Shown here piece after piece: positions 41,496 through 49,793 of a DNA stretch of 64,000 bases. The stretch's first letter is position 1; the number at the start of each line of letters is the position of its first letter. The translations under genes were made by a program, and so were the position numbers. The DNA comes from Comamonadaceae bacterium. GTDB lineage: Bacteria > Pseudomonadota > Gammaproteobacteria > Burkholderiales > Burkholderiaceae_C. The DNA is taken from assembly GCA_009996515.1 (NCBI GenBank), contig JAACZV010000008.1, positions 1 through 64,000 on the forward strand. Direction: 5' to 3'. The notes under the pieces were generated by a model. The model was not told the DNA's origin. It ran no database searches and worked only from the letters and a program-made list of their open reading frames with translations.

Positions 41496-42091
41496 CAGCC
41501 CAGGTCGGACTGGCGCTCGATGACGCGCGAGACCAGGCCGTACTCGATGGCCTCGGCGGTGCTCATCCAGAAGTCGCGCTCGATGTCGGCGGCCACGCGC
41601 GCCAGTGGCTGGCCGGTCTCGCGGGCGATGACGGCGGCGATGCGCTCGCGGGTGCGGATGATCTCGCGGGCCTGGATGGCGATGTCGCTGGCTTGGCCGC
41701 CGGCGCCACCGGCGGGCTGGTGGATCATGAAGCGCGTGTTGGGCAGCGCGAGGCGGCGTTCCTTGGGTGCGGCCAGGTAGATGTGGGTGCCCGCGCTGGC
41801 CACCCAGCCGGTGCCCACCGTCGTCACCGGCGCGCGCACGAAGCGGATCATGTCGTGGATGGCGTCGCCGCTCTCCACATGGCCGCCGGGGCTGGAGATC
41901 AGCAGCGTGATGGGCGCGTCCGACTCCTGCGCCAGCGCCAGCAGGCGGCGGCAGGTGGCGTGGGCCATCTTGTCGTCGATCTCGCCGAAGATCATCACGT
42001 AGCGGCCCTTGAAGAGCAGCTGCTCTTCCATCTTCTCGGGGGCGTCCTTCTTGGCGGCCTTGTCGTCGGCGGCGAGTATGTGGTGATGCAT
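41495..42091 (-). CDS. ClpP-like serine protease subunit (stand-alone)
   Basis: This 198-residue protein has a ClpP fold: ITLLISSPGGHVESGDAI, catalytic Ser99 (WVASAGTHIYLAA), His124 (NTRFMIHQP) and Asp173 (DIERDFWM). The catalytic triad is intact. It differs from the housekeeping ClpP in the Ser motif (ASAGTH rather than the usual SMGA) and has a His/Lys-rich N-terminus instead of the normal axial loop sequence. No clpX or clpA is adjacent. It may be a second ClpP that needs another ATPase or works alone. It is co-translated with the alpha/beta hydrolase. Confidence 0.85.
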   Translation of the reverse strand: MHHHILAADDKAAKKDAPEKMEEQLLFKGRYVMIFGEIDDKMAHATCRRLLALAQESDAPITLLISSPGGHVESGDAIHDMIRFVRAPVTTVGTGWVASAGTHIYLAAPKERRLALPNTRFMIHQPAGGAGGQASDIAIQAREIIRTRERIAAVIARETGQPLARVAADIERDFWMSTAEAIEYGLVSRVIERQSDLG

Positions 42092-42153
42092 GGTCGGTAT
42101 CCGGTTGAAGGGCGATACCTTACCGCGAGAAGCGCGCTGGTGTGGAAACGGGG

Positions 42154-42924
42154 TCAGGCATCGCCCCGGCGGCGCCACCAGGCCCAGCTGGCGATGACGA
42201 ACAGCGTGGCGAAGCAACTGGTGCTCCAGACCACCGAGCGCACGAGGAGGTGCGATGCGTAGGCCGGCAGCGTGGCGGGCGTCAGCGCCCAGGCGCTCGC
42301 CGCCCCGACGGCGCCGGCCGCGGCCAGGCAGGCCAGCAGCAGGCGCCGACGCTGGCCGTCCAGCGGGCTGGGCGCGGCGGGGGGGCGGCCCCGCAGCGTG
42401 CGCCGGTACACCAGGGCCAGCGCGACGACGCCCAGGACGGTGCTCAGGTGCTGCAGCAGGTGGGCGACGTGGAACTGCCGGTCCATGGCGGTCGGCAGCG
42501 GTTCTTCCAGCAGGGGCAGCAGCTCGGCGCCCCACTGGCCTCCGTGCGTGAACGCGTCCCACAGCAGATGCGTGGTCGCGCCGATCAGCACCGACAGCAT
42601 GGCCACGGCCAGCGCCCGCCACGCCGGGTGCGGCGACGGCTGCAGCTGGCAGCGCACCAGGGCGCGGTGCGGCTCGGCCAGCAGCACGGTCAGCGGGCCG
42701 GCAAAGCGCCGCAGCAGCGCCAGCAGCAGCAGGCAGACCGGCAGGCAGACGGTGAGCACGCCCTCGGGCGTGTGGCAGAAGGCGCGCCACTTGCCATGCA
42801 TGCCGACGTAGTAGCTCAGGTCGGGCGCCATGGCGCCGAGGATCAGGGCCGGCAGTGAGAGCCAGCGGGGGCACAGCCGCCGCAGCGGCAGGATGGCCGC
42901 CGGGTGGGCAAAGGTCCAGGGCAT
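42154..42924 (-). CDS. DUF4184-family integral membrane protein
   Basis: This 256-residue protein opens with MPWTFAHPAAILPLRR, the DUF4184 signature. It has about six hydrophobic segments with histidine and aspartate residues near the membrane face (GAMAPDLSYYVG, LIGATTHLLWDAFTHGG). The His/Asp pattern resembles the metal-dependent YdjM/LexA-regulated hydrolase group, but enzymatic activity is unproven. It lies between the clpP-like and lipase-like genes on the same strand. Confidence 0.8.
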   Translation of the reverse strand: MPWTFAHPAAILPLRRLCPRWLSLPALILGAMAPDLSYYVGMHGKWRAFCHTPEGVLTVCLPVCLLLLALLRRFAGPLTVLLAEPHRALVRCQLQPSPHPAWRALAVAMLSVLIGATTHLLWDAFTHGGQWGAELLPLLEEPLPTAMDRQFHVAHLLQHLSTVLGVVALALVYRRTLRGRPPAAPSPLDGQRRRLLLACLAAAGAVGAASAWALTPATLPAYASHLLVRSVVWSTSCFATLFVIASWAWWRRRGDA

Positions 42925-42977
42925 GGAGCGGTCTTCGGTCGGGAGGGCAGGGCGGGCATCATGCCTGCCGGCCCGGC

Positions 42978-43787
42978 TCAGGTCTTGTAGAACCAGCGCT
43001 GCGCGCCCTTGGGCTGGAAATGCGTCCACTGCCCTTCCGGCTGCGCCAGCCGGTCGGCCAGCGCATACAGCGCGACGGGGTTCACGCCCAGGCCGATGTG
43101 GCTGGCCTGCACCTCGATGTTCTCGGCCAGCGGCGAGGGCTCGTTGACGCTGCAGCGCCAGGCCACGACGCCGTCGGTCCTGGAGTAGATGGAGGTGGTG
43201 GGCACCGGCGGCGGCTGGCGGATCCGGGCCATCAGCTCGGGGTCGTTGGAGGTGTGGCCGCTGACCAGCTCGAAGAAGCGCCAGGCGTTGGTGGCGCGCG
43301 GGTGGCCCGTGAACGGCGTGCCCAGCGTGACGACGCAGCGCGTCAGCTCCGGGCATTCCTTGGCCAGCTCGCGGGCATAGATGCCGCCCAGGCTCCAGCC
43401 CAGCAGGCTGACCTTGCGGTGGTGGCGGCGGTACAAGGCCTGCAGGTCGGCCCGGGCCCGCTCCAGCACGCCGGCGCGCGGGCCGAAGTTGAAGCCCTGG
43501 CCCCAACCCTGGGTGGCATAGCCCAGCGAGCCCAGCAGGGCGCGCAGCGGCGCCGTCGTGAAGTCGTGCGCGCCCAGGCCGGGGAAGACCAGCACCGGGT
43601 GGCCGTCGCCATGCGGCAGCTTCCTGAGCCAGGGCATGGCGGCCAGCAGCGCGGCGTACTCCCAGGGCGCGCGGCCCTCCAGCATCAGCAGCCAGGCATG
43701 GGGCGCGCGCAGACCCGGCCAGTCCGGATGGATGTCGGTGGCGGTCTGTGGCCGGCGCGGGAGGCGGGGCGAGCGGAGGCTGGGCAT
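42978..43787 (-). CDS. Alpha/beta hydrolase, lipase-like
   Basis: This 269-residue protein has the segment HPVLVFPGLGAHDFTTAPLRA (oxyanion), nucleophile elbow LLGWSLGGIYAREL (Ser132) and TLGTPFTGHPRA. A late His in VQASHIGLGVNP and Asp in SRTDGVVAW complete a triad. No signal peptide was recognised. The gene lies 32 bases downstream of the WS/DGAT-like gene on the same strand, so a linked lipid-metabolism function (ester hydrolysis) is plausible but inferred. Confidence 0.82.
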   Translation of the reverse strand: MPSLRSPRLPRRPQTATDIHPDWPGLRAPHAWLLMLEGRAPWEYAALLAAMPWLRKLPHGDGHPVLVFPGLGAHDFTTAPLRALLGSLGYATQGWGQGFNFGPRAGVLERARADLQALYRRHHRKVSLLGWSLGGIYARELAKECPELTRCVVTLGTPFTGHPRATNAWRFFELVSGHTSNDPELMARIRQPPPVPTTSIYSRTDGVVAWRCSVNEPSPLAENIEVQASHIGLGVNPVALYALADRLAQPEGQWTHFQPKGAQRWFYKT

Positions 43788-43819
43788 GCGGCAGTCGAGG
43801 CGGGCAGGGCGCGCCGATG

Positions 43820-45433
43820 TTAGCCAGCCGCCGCCTTCTTCCTGGGCGTGCTTGCCCGGGGCTTGGCGCTTGCCTTGGCAGCGGCCCGGGTCTTGCCGGC
43901 CGGCGCCCGCGGGGCCTTCTTCCTCGCCGCGGGCGGCGCTTCGGGCTCCGCCACCGGCAGCGCCTGGAACTCCATGAAGGCGGTCTCGACATGGGCCGCC
44001 AGCTCGGCCGTCTCCGGCAGCGCCTCGCCGCAGGCCATCAGGCCGATGTCCAGCGACTGGTTGTAGGTCTGCACCGTCACGTTCAGCGCCAGGCCATGCA
44101 CGACGATGGACGTGGGGTAGTTGGTGAGCATCTTCGCGCCGGCCAGGTACAGCGGCAGCTGCGGCCCCGGCACGTTGGAGATGACGAGGTTGGCGACGAC
44201 GGGCAGCTTCTCGGCCACCCGGGCGCGGCCGTAGAGCATGGCGCCGGCCTGCATCAGCCAGGGGATGCCCAGGCTGGGGAAGTCGGTGGGCATCAGGCTC
44301 TTGAGCTGGGCCATCTGCGCCTTCATGGCCTGGGACGACGCGATGACATGGGCCAGGCGCTCGGCCGGGGCGGCCAGCTGCGTGCCCAGGCTCATCAGCG
44401 TCATCGTGGCCTGGTTGTTGGACGTGGTGTCGCCGGCGGCGCGCGTGGACACCGGCACGGCGGCGATCAGGCTCTTGCGCGGCAGCGGCCCATGCTTGGC
44501 GAAGTAGCGCCGCAGCGCGCCGCCGATGATGAACAGCACGGCGTCGTTGAGGCTGGCGCCGTGGCGGCGGCGCGTGCGGTTCAGCTCGGCCAGCGGCAGC
44601 GTGACGCCGGCAAACGAGCGCGTGGCGGACAGGCTGACGTTGAGCCGCGTGCGCGGCGCCGGGCCCAGGCCGGAGACCGAGGCCTTGCCGCGCACCAGCG
44701 CCGTGGTCTGCGCGGCCACGTCGGCCAGCAGCCTGCGCAGCTTGGCCGCCGACGCGCCGGCCGCCGCGCCCCCCACATAGCCCGCGGCCAGGCTGCCGAG
44801 AATGCCGGCCGCGCCGGGCAGGGCGCGGGCCAGCTTGACGGTCTGCTGCCACTGCTGCGAGACGGCGGCGCGCAGCAGGCCCACGGTGCCCAGCCGGCCG
44901 CGCTGCCGGCCGCGCGCGGCCGTCGACGCGATGGCGCGCGGCTCGGGGCTCAGATCCAGGATGACCTGGGCCAGCGCGACGGCCGCCTGGCCATCGACGG
45001 CCGCGTGATGCAGCTGTGTGTAGAGCGCCACCATCACCTGGCCCTCGGGGCCGGGCGCCAGGCCCGTGAAGACATGGAACTTCCACAGCGGACGAGCCCG
45101 GTCCAGCAGTACCGGGTGCAGCTGGCCCACCTGGGCCTCCAGCGCCGCCAGGCCGCTGCCCGAGGGCAGCGCGATCTCGACGATATGGGCTTGCAGGTCG
45201 GGTTCGGCGTCCACCCAGCCCGGGTTGGACAGGCCCAGCGGCATCGTGACGAGCTTGCGCCGCAGCGCCGGCAGCAGCGGCAGGCGGGTGCGCATGTGTT
45301 CGCGCAGATCGTCGACATAGTCGCCGTCGTAGCCGGCGGGCAGCTCCAGCAGGTGCAGCGCGCCGACATGCATGGGCATCTGCGGCGTCTCCAGGTAGAG
45401 GAAGCTGGCGTCCAGACCTGCGAGCTGTTGCAT
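43820..45433 (-). CDS. Wax ester synthase / diacylglycerol acyltransferase (WS/DGAT) with basic C-terminal tail
   Basis: This 537-residue protein starts at ATG 45433 (GGAG 8 bases upstream). The acyltransferase active site HHxxxDG is at residues 142-148 (LHHAAVDGQAAV). Conserved motifs include PLWKFHVFTGL, the N-terminal LAGLDASFLYLE and the late ISNVPGPQLPLYLAGA (family PGP motif). WS/DGAT enzymes make wax esters or triacylglycerol from acyl-CoA. The last 40 residues are Lys/Arg/Ala/Pro-rich like histone H1, which is not usual for this family and suggests membrane, nucleoid or granule binding. Confidence 0.92.
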   Translation of the reverse strand: MQQLAGLDASFLYLETPQMPMHVGALHLLELPAGYDGDYVDDLREHMRTRLPLLPALRRKLVTMPLGLSNPGWVDAEPDLQAHIVEIALPSGSGLAALEAQVGQLHPVLLDRARPLWKFHVFTGLAPGPEGQVMVALYTQLHHAAVDGQAAVALAQVILDLSPEPRAIASTAARGRQRGRLGTVGLLRAAVSQQWQQTVKLARALPGAAGILGSLAAGYVGGAAAGASAAKLRRLLADVAAQTTALVRGKASVSGLGPAPRTRLNVSLSATRSFAGVTLPLAELNRTRRRHGASLNDAVLFIIGGALRRYFAKHGPLPRKSLIAAVPVSTRAAGDTTSNNQATMTLMSLGTQLAAPAERLAHVIASSQAMKAQMAQLKSLMPTDFPSLGIPWLMQAGAMLYGRARVAEKLPVVANLVISNVPGPQLPLYLAGAKMLTNYPTSIVVHGLALNVTVQTYNQSLDIGLMACGEALPETAELAAHVETAFMEFQALPVAEPEAPPAARKKAPRAPAGKTRAAAKASAKPRASTPRKKAAAG

Positions 45434-45494
45434 GGGCTTGTCTCCGTGACGTGGGCCCAGCATATCGATGATTGCCCCGGAGGCCCTCGGGCCG

Positions 45495-45578
45495 ACCCCT
45501 CCAGCGGCCACCGCGGAACCGGCTTTGCCGGGCCGCTGGTGGCGCCCCCTTGAGGGGGCCGGCGAAGCCGGTAGGGGT
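45495..45578. repeat. Cloverleaf-like intergenic structure
   Basis: An outer stem, ACCCCT (45495-45500)/AGGGGT (45573-45578), encloses three hairpins. They are CCAGCGGCC/GGCCGCTGG (45501-45509/45531-45539), GCCCCC/GGGGGC with TTGA loop (45544-45559), and CGGC/GCCG with GAA loop (45560-45570). It lies between the PspC and WS/DGAT-like genes. It shares only the C5-x-G5 hairpin type with the repeats at 9161 and 24506, so common ancestry is uncertain. Confidence 0.55.
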
Positions 45579-45582
45579 GGGC

Positions 45583-45918
45583 TTATTCCTCTGGAACGAA
45601 GATCCAGAGCAGGATGTAAAGCAGTATGCCGCTGCCGAAGGCCAGGAACAGCACCGTGAAGATCAGGCGCCAGACCCAGGAATCCAGCCCGGTGGCGCGG
45701 GCGACGCCGCCGCAGACGCCGCCCACCCAGCGGTCCGTGCGCGAGCGGCGCAGGCCGTTGACGGCGCCCAGGTTGGGCGCGGTGCTGCTGCTGCCGCCCG
45801 TGCCGCTGCCGGCATGTCCGCCCAGCAGCCGGGCCTTGGCCTTGGCGAACTCCTCGTCGCTCAGCACGCCGCGGGCATGCAGGTCGGCCAGCTTGCTGAG
45901 TTCTTCGGCGTCGTTCAT
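45583..45918 (-). CDS. PspC-domain protein with SHOCT segment
   Basis: This 111-residue protein has an N-terminal SHOCT-like helix pair (LSKLADLHARGVLSDEEFAKA), a Gly/Ser linker and a PspC domain with one membrane helix (GGVCGGVARATGLDSWVWRLI, then LLYILLWIFVPEE). PspC proteins are involved in the phage-shock response to membrane stress. No other psp gene is adjacent. Confidence 0.92.
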   Translation of the reverse strand: MNDAEELSKLADLHARGVLSDEEFAKAKARLLGGHAGSGTGGSSSTAPNLGAVNGLRRSRTDRWVGGVCGGVARATGLDSWVWRLIFTVLFLAFGSGILLYILLWIFVPEE

Positions 45919-46022
45919 CTCGGGCTCCTCTCGTTGTTGATGGGGCGAAGCCTAGCGGCCCCGCGCGCAGCGACCAGCCGCTTGCGACGGGCGGTCGAAT
46001 CGGTGGGACGCGGCCGCGGATT

Positions 46023-47834
46023 TCAGCGGACGGGCTGCAGGGCCGGGTTGATGTCTACGAACTGCCAGAAGTCCTGCCAGAACAGCGGCCGGCGGTAGCC
46101 GCTCATCCAGGGCTGCTCGATGTCGGTCAGGATGCGGTGCACGTTGATCTTGTAGGGCATGTAGGCGACGGCGATGCGCTTGGCCTCCTTGAACAGCGCT
46201 TCGCGCTCGGGGCCGTCGGGCAGGGCCTGCATGCGGTCGTAGAGCGCGTCGAAGCGGGCATCCTTGAAGCGCGGCAGGTTCTGCGTGCCGCTGCCCGGCC
46301 CGTAGTAGCGCTGCATGGAGCCCTGGCCGTCGGGCTGCGACGCCGTGGAGCCCACCGGCCACATCTGGAAGTTGGCGGCCTGGGCGGCCTTGAGGTTCTC
46401 GGGCCACTGCTGGATCTTGACCTGCAGCTTGATGCCGACGTTCCGCAGCGCCTTCTCCCACAGCTCGTCCACGGCCCGGCTCAGCGAGTTGGGCTCGGTG
46501 TTGCGCGTGATGACCAGCGGGCTGCCGTCGGGCAGGTCGCGCCAGCCGTCGCCGTCCTTGTCGACGTAGCCGTACATGTCCAGCAGCGCCTTGGCGCGGG
46601 CCGGGTCGTAGTCGCTCATCTCGCTCTTGAAGGCGGGGTCGTAGCCCGTCGTGTGCGGCACGATGGGGCTTTGCGCGGGCACGCCCTGGCCGCGCCGGGC
46701 CAGCCGGATCTCCTTGCGCACGTCGTAGGCCAGCGAGATCGCGCGGCGCAGCGCCACCTTCTCCGGCGCCATGCCGCCCACCACCGGGTCTTCCATGTTG
46801 AAGCAGGTCATGCTCATGTCCGGCGCCAGCGTGAACACCGCCTGCATGCCGCGCTTGGCCAGGTTGGGCGCCAGATGGCCGCCCGGCGCGGCCTGGGTGA
46901 TGAACTCCTCGGGCACGCGCTCGACGAAGTCGTGCTCGTCGTTCAGAAAGGCCAGCCAGCGTGGCTGGCGCTCGACGATGATGTCGACGACGACGCGGTC
47001 CACCATGGGGATGCGCCGGCCCTGGAAGCGGGCCAGGATGGCCTGGCCCTCGGCATCGTCGGCCGCCGGCTGGGCCTCGTAGTGGCGCTCGCGGTAATGG
47101 GGGTTGCGCTCGAAGACCATCTGCGAGCTGCGCCGCCATTCCTTCAGCATGAAGGGCCCGGTGCCGACCGGATGCTCCATGATCTTGTCGCCGTAGAACT
47201 CGACGACCTCGCGCGCGACGGCGCCGTAGAGGTCGTTGCCGGCCAGGATGGACTCGACCAGGCGCGGCCTGGGCTCGACGGTCTTGAGCTGCAGCGTGTA
47301 GCGGTCCAGCGCGCGCACGCCCTCGACCTCGGTGTCGTAGGGGAAGGGTTGCTTGGACTTGATGACCCGGTTGCGCAGTTCGGCCAGGCCCACCAGGCCG
47401 GCGTCCTCGTAGCTGATCCAGCCCTGGGCGTTGTTGGCGGGGTCGGCGTAGCGCTTGATGGCGTAGACGAAGTCCTGGGCCGTGACCTCGCGCCGCTTGC
47501 CCTTGAACGCCGGGTCGTCGGCGAAGTAGATGCCGGGGCGGACCTTGATCCTGAAGCTCTTGTAGTCGGCGCTGATCTCGGGCTCGCCGTCGGCGATCAG
47601 CGGCACGATCTTGGTCGGCCGGGCCAGCGGGTCGTAGGTGTAGAGCGACTCGAAGATGTGGGCCGTGACGGTGCGCGAGTAGATGTCGGACAGCCGCACC
47701 GGGTCGAAGCCGGTCTCGGCGACCTGGAAGGCGTAGCGCAGCGTCTTGGGCGGCCCCTGCTCGGCGGCCCCCGCGGGGGCCAGCAGTGCGGAGCAGGCGA
47801 CGAGTGCGGTGAGGGCGGCGAGCAGTGGCTTCAT
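46023..47834 (-). CDS. ABC transporter substrate-binding protein, family 5 (peptide type), copy 1
   Basis: This protein has 603 residues from ATG 47834 (a GTG one codon upstream is less likely). It has a signal peptide ending near APAGAA. The family-5 (DppA/OppA/YejA) pattern is seen in RYAFQVAETGFDPVRLSDIYS, EISADYKSFRIKVRPGIYFADDPAF, FMLKEWRRSSQMVFERN and QRYYGPGSGTQN. The length (about 600) matches YejA rather than DppA (about 535). It is a paralogue of the next gene, separated by 9 bases, and transcribed divergently from the permease-ATPase operon. Confidence 0.92.
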   Translation of the reverse strand: MKPLLAALTALVACSALLAPAGAAEQGPPKTLRYAFQVAETGFDPVRLSDIYSRTVTAHIFESLYTYDPLARPTKIVPLIADGEPEISADYKSFRIKVRPGIYFADDPAFKGKRREVTAQDFVYAIKRYADPANNAQGWISYEDAGLVGLAELRNRVIKSKQPFPYDTEVEGVRALDRYTLQLKTVEPRPRLVESILAGNDLYGAVAREVVEFYGDKIMEHPVGTGPFMLKEWRRSSQMVFERNPHYRERHYEAQPAADDAEGQAILARFQGRRIPMVDRVVVDIIVERQPRWLAFLNDEHDFVERVPEEFITQAAPGGHLAPNLAKRGMQAVFTLAPDMSMTCFNMEDPVVGGMAPEKVALRRAISLAYDVRKEIRLARRGQGVPAQSPIVPHTTGYDPAFKSEMSDYDPARAKALLDMYGYVDKDGDGWRDLPDGSPLVITRNTEPNSLSRAVDELWEKALRNVGIKLQVKIQQWPENLKAAQAANFQMWPVGSTASQPDGQGSMQRYYGPGSGTQNLPRFKDARFDALYDRMQALPDGPEREALFKEAKRIAVAYMPYKINVHRILTDIEQPWMSGYRRPLFWQDFWQFVDINPALQPVR

Positions 47835-47843
47835 CACGGGGCC

Positions 47844-49652
47844 TTACTGGGATTTGGGCAGCGCGGCGGTGTCGACATCGATGTACTTCCAGAAGTCGCG
47901 CACGAAGATGTTGCGGCTGTAGCCCTTGACCCAGGGCTGGGCCATGTCGGTCCAGATGCGGTGCACATGGAACTTGTAGGGCGCGTAGGCGATGAGCAGG
48001 CGCTGGCCCTCGGTCATCAAGGCCTGGCGCTCGGGGCCGTCGGGCAGGGTCTTCTGCTTCTCGTAGAGGGCGTCGAAGGCGGGCAGCTCGAAGCGCGGCT
48101 TGTTGGCCTTGCCGCTGGCGGCGCTGGAGCCCAGCGCGAGGAAGGTGTCGCCGTCGGGCGTCGTGCCCACCCAGCCCACGCCCCACATCTGCAGCTTGCC
48201 GGCGTTGGCCGCCTTGAGCTGCTCGGGGAACTTGCCGATCTTGAAGGTCATGCGAATGCCCAGCGCCGCCATGTTCTTCTGCCATTGCTCGGCGAGCTGG
48301 CGGCGCTCGCCGTCGGCCAGCGTCGAGTACTCGATGGTCAGCGGCTTGCCGTCGGGCTGCTCGCGCCAGCCGTCGCCGTTGCGGTCGACGTAGCCGTACA
48401 TGTCCAGCAGCGCCTTGGCCTTGGCCAGGTTGAACTCGGTCATCTCGGACTTGAACGCCGGGTCATGCCCGAAGGCCACGGGCGGGATGGGGCCCTGGCT
48501 CATGACGGCCTGGCCACGGCGCACCAGGCGGATCTCCTTGTCCAGGTCTACGGCCAGGTTGATGGCGCGGCGCAGCGCGATCTTGTCGGGCGTGTAGCCG
48601 CCGACCACCGGGTCTTCCATGTTGAAGTAGGACAGCGAGATGTCGGCGCGCGGATAGCGCGTCATCGTGATGCCCTGCTTGGCGAGGTTGGGCGCCAGGT
48701 GGCCGCCGGGCATGGCGATGCCGGCGAAGTCGATGGGCACCTCCTCGATGAGGTCGGCCTCGCCGCGCAGGAAGGACAGCCAGCGCGGCTGGGACTCCTC
48801 GATGATGTCGATGACGACGCGGTCCACCAGCGGCAGCGGGCGGCCCTGCAGCGCGGCCACCTCGGCCTTGAGCTGGGGGCTGGCGTCGGGCGGCGCCACC
48901 TCGGCGTAGCGCACGTCGCGGTAGTTCGGATTCTTCTCGAGCACGATGCGCGAGTTGCGCCGCCACTCGGCCAGCCGCCAGGCATTGGTGCCCACCGGGT
49001 GCTCCATGATCTTGTCGCCATAGAACTCGACCACCTCGCGGGCGACGGCGCCCAGGAAGCCGGCATCGGCGAACTGCTGGACGAAGCGCGGGTCGGGCAC
49101 GCCCAGCTTGATCTGGAAGGTGTAGCGGTCCAGTGTGCGCAGACCCTCCACCTCGCGGTCGTAGTCGAAGGGCTTCTTGGCCTTCATCAGCGATTCGCGC
49201 AGCTCCGACAGGCCCAGGATCTTGGCGTTCTCCAGCAGGTAGAGGTTGCCGCTCTTGAGCTTGGGGTCGTAGTGGCGCTTGACCGAGTAGACGTAGTCGG
49301 CCGCGGTCAGCTCGCGCTTCCTGCCCTTGAAGGCCGGGTCGTCGGAGAAGTAGATGCCGGGCCTGACCTTCATCGTGATGGTCTTGAAGTCGGCGCTGAT
49401 CTCGGGCATCTCGGCGAGCGTGGCCGGGCGCAGCTTGAAGGGGCGGGCGCCGAAGTCGTACTCCAGCGGCGCATCCAGGATGCCGGCCAGGATGACCTTG
49501 GAGTAGAGGTCGGTGACCTGGGCCGGATCGAAGCCGGTCTCGGCGACCTTGAACGCATAGCGCAGCACCTTCTCTGGCGAGGGGCTCTGGGCTTGGGCAG
49601 CATGCAGCGAGCAGGCCAGCAACAGGCCGGTCAACAGGGAGGAAATCTTCAT
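47844..49652 (-). CDS. ABC transporter substrate-binding protein, family 5 (peptide type), copy 2
   Basis: This protein has 602 residues from ATG 49652, chosen for its signal peptide (MKISSLLTGLLLACSLHAAQA). It is almost the same length as copy 1 and co-linear throughout: RYAFKVAETGFDPAQVTDLYS, EISADFKTITMKVRPGIYFSDDPAF, DKIMEHPVGTNAW. This indicates a tandem duplication followed by divergence. Two binding proteins sharing one membrane complex would broaden the peptide range imported. Its start faces the permease gene across 141 bases. Confidence 0.92.
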   Translation of the reverse strand: MKISSLLTGLLLACSLHAAQAQSPSPEKVLRYAFKVAETGFDPAQVTDLYSKVILAGILDAPLEYDFGARPFKLRPATLAEMPEISADFKTITMKVRPGIYFSDDPAFKGRKRELTAADYVYSVKRHYDPKLKSGNLYLLENAKILGLSELRESLMKAKKPFDYDREVEGLRTLDRYTFQIKLGVPDPRFVQQFADAGFLGAVAREVVEFYGDKIMEHPVGTNAWRLAEWRRNSRIVLEKNPNYRDVRYAEVAPPDASPQLKAEVAALQGRPLPLVDRVVIDIIEESQPRWLSFLRGEADLIEEVPIDFAGIAMPGGHLAPNLAKQGITMTRYPRADISLSYFNMEDPVVGGYTPDKIALRRAINLAVDLDKEIRLVRRGQAVMSQGPIPPVAFGHDPAFKSEMTEFNLAKAKALLDMYGYVDRNGDGWREQPDGKPLTIEYSTLADGERRQLAEQWQKNMAALGIRMTFKIGKFPEQLKAANAGKLQMWGVGWVGTTPDGDTFLALGSSAASGKANKPRFELPAFDALYEKQKTLPDGPERQALMTEGQRLLIAYAPYKFHVHRIWTDMAQPWVKGYSRNIFVRDFWKYIDVDTAALPKSQ

Positions 49653-49750
49653 CACGGGAGGCACGGACTCGAAAGAAGGGCGCAGTCTAGTGAAACCGTC
49701 AGGGCAAAGCACCAGTGGCCTCGCATAGACTCCGGCCCGTTTCCCGGTCC

Positions 49751-49773
49751 AACCCCGCGCCCCTGGCGGGGTT
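49751..49773 (+). promoter_or_regulatory. Leader hairpin before the permease operon
   Basis: A perfect 8-bp stem, AACCCCGC/GCGGGGTT with a 7-base loop, ends about 10 bases before the AGGAG ribosome site of the permease gene. It lies in the 141-base divergent gap between the binding-protein genes and the permeases. It could be an attenuator-like hairpin or an operator. Confidence 0.45.
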
Positions 49774-49793
49774 TGCAGTTTCTAGGAGCCCCG

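Noticed and set aside
45495-45578. tRNA-like gene
   Set aside because: The cloverleaf-like pairing lacks a T-loop, an anticodon arm of proper size and acceptor features; reported as a structured repeat instead.
46137-49793. Long plus-strand open frame running into the permease gene
   Set aside because: It is antisense to both binding-protein genes. Only the part from ATG 49794, with its AGGAG site, is a real gene.
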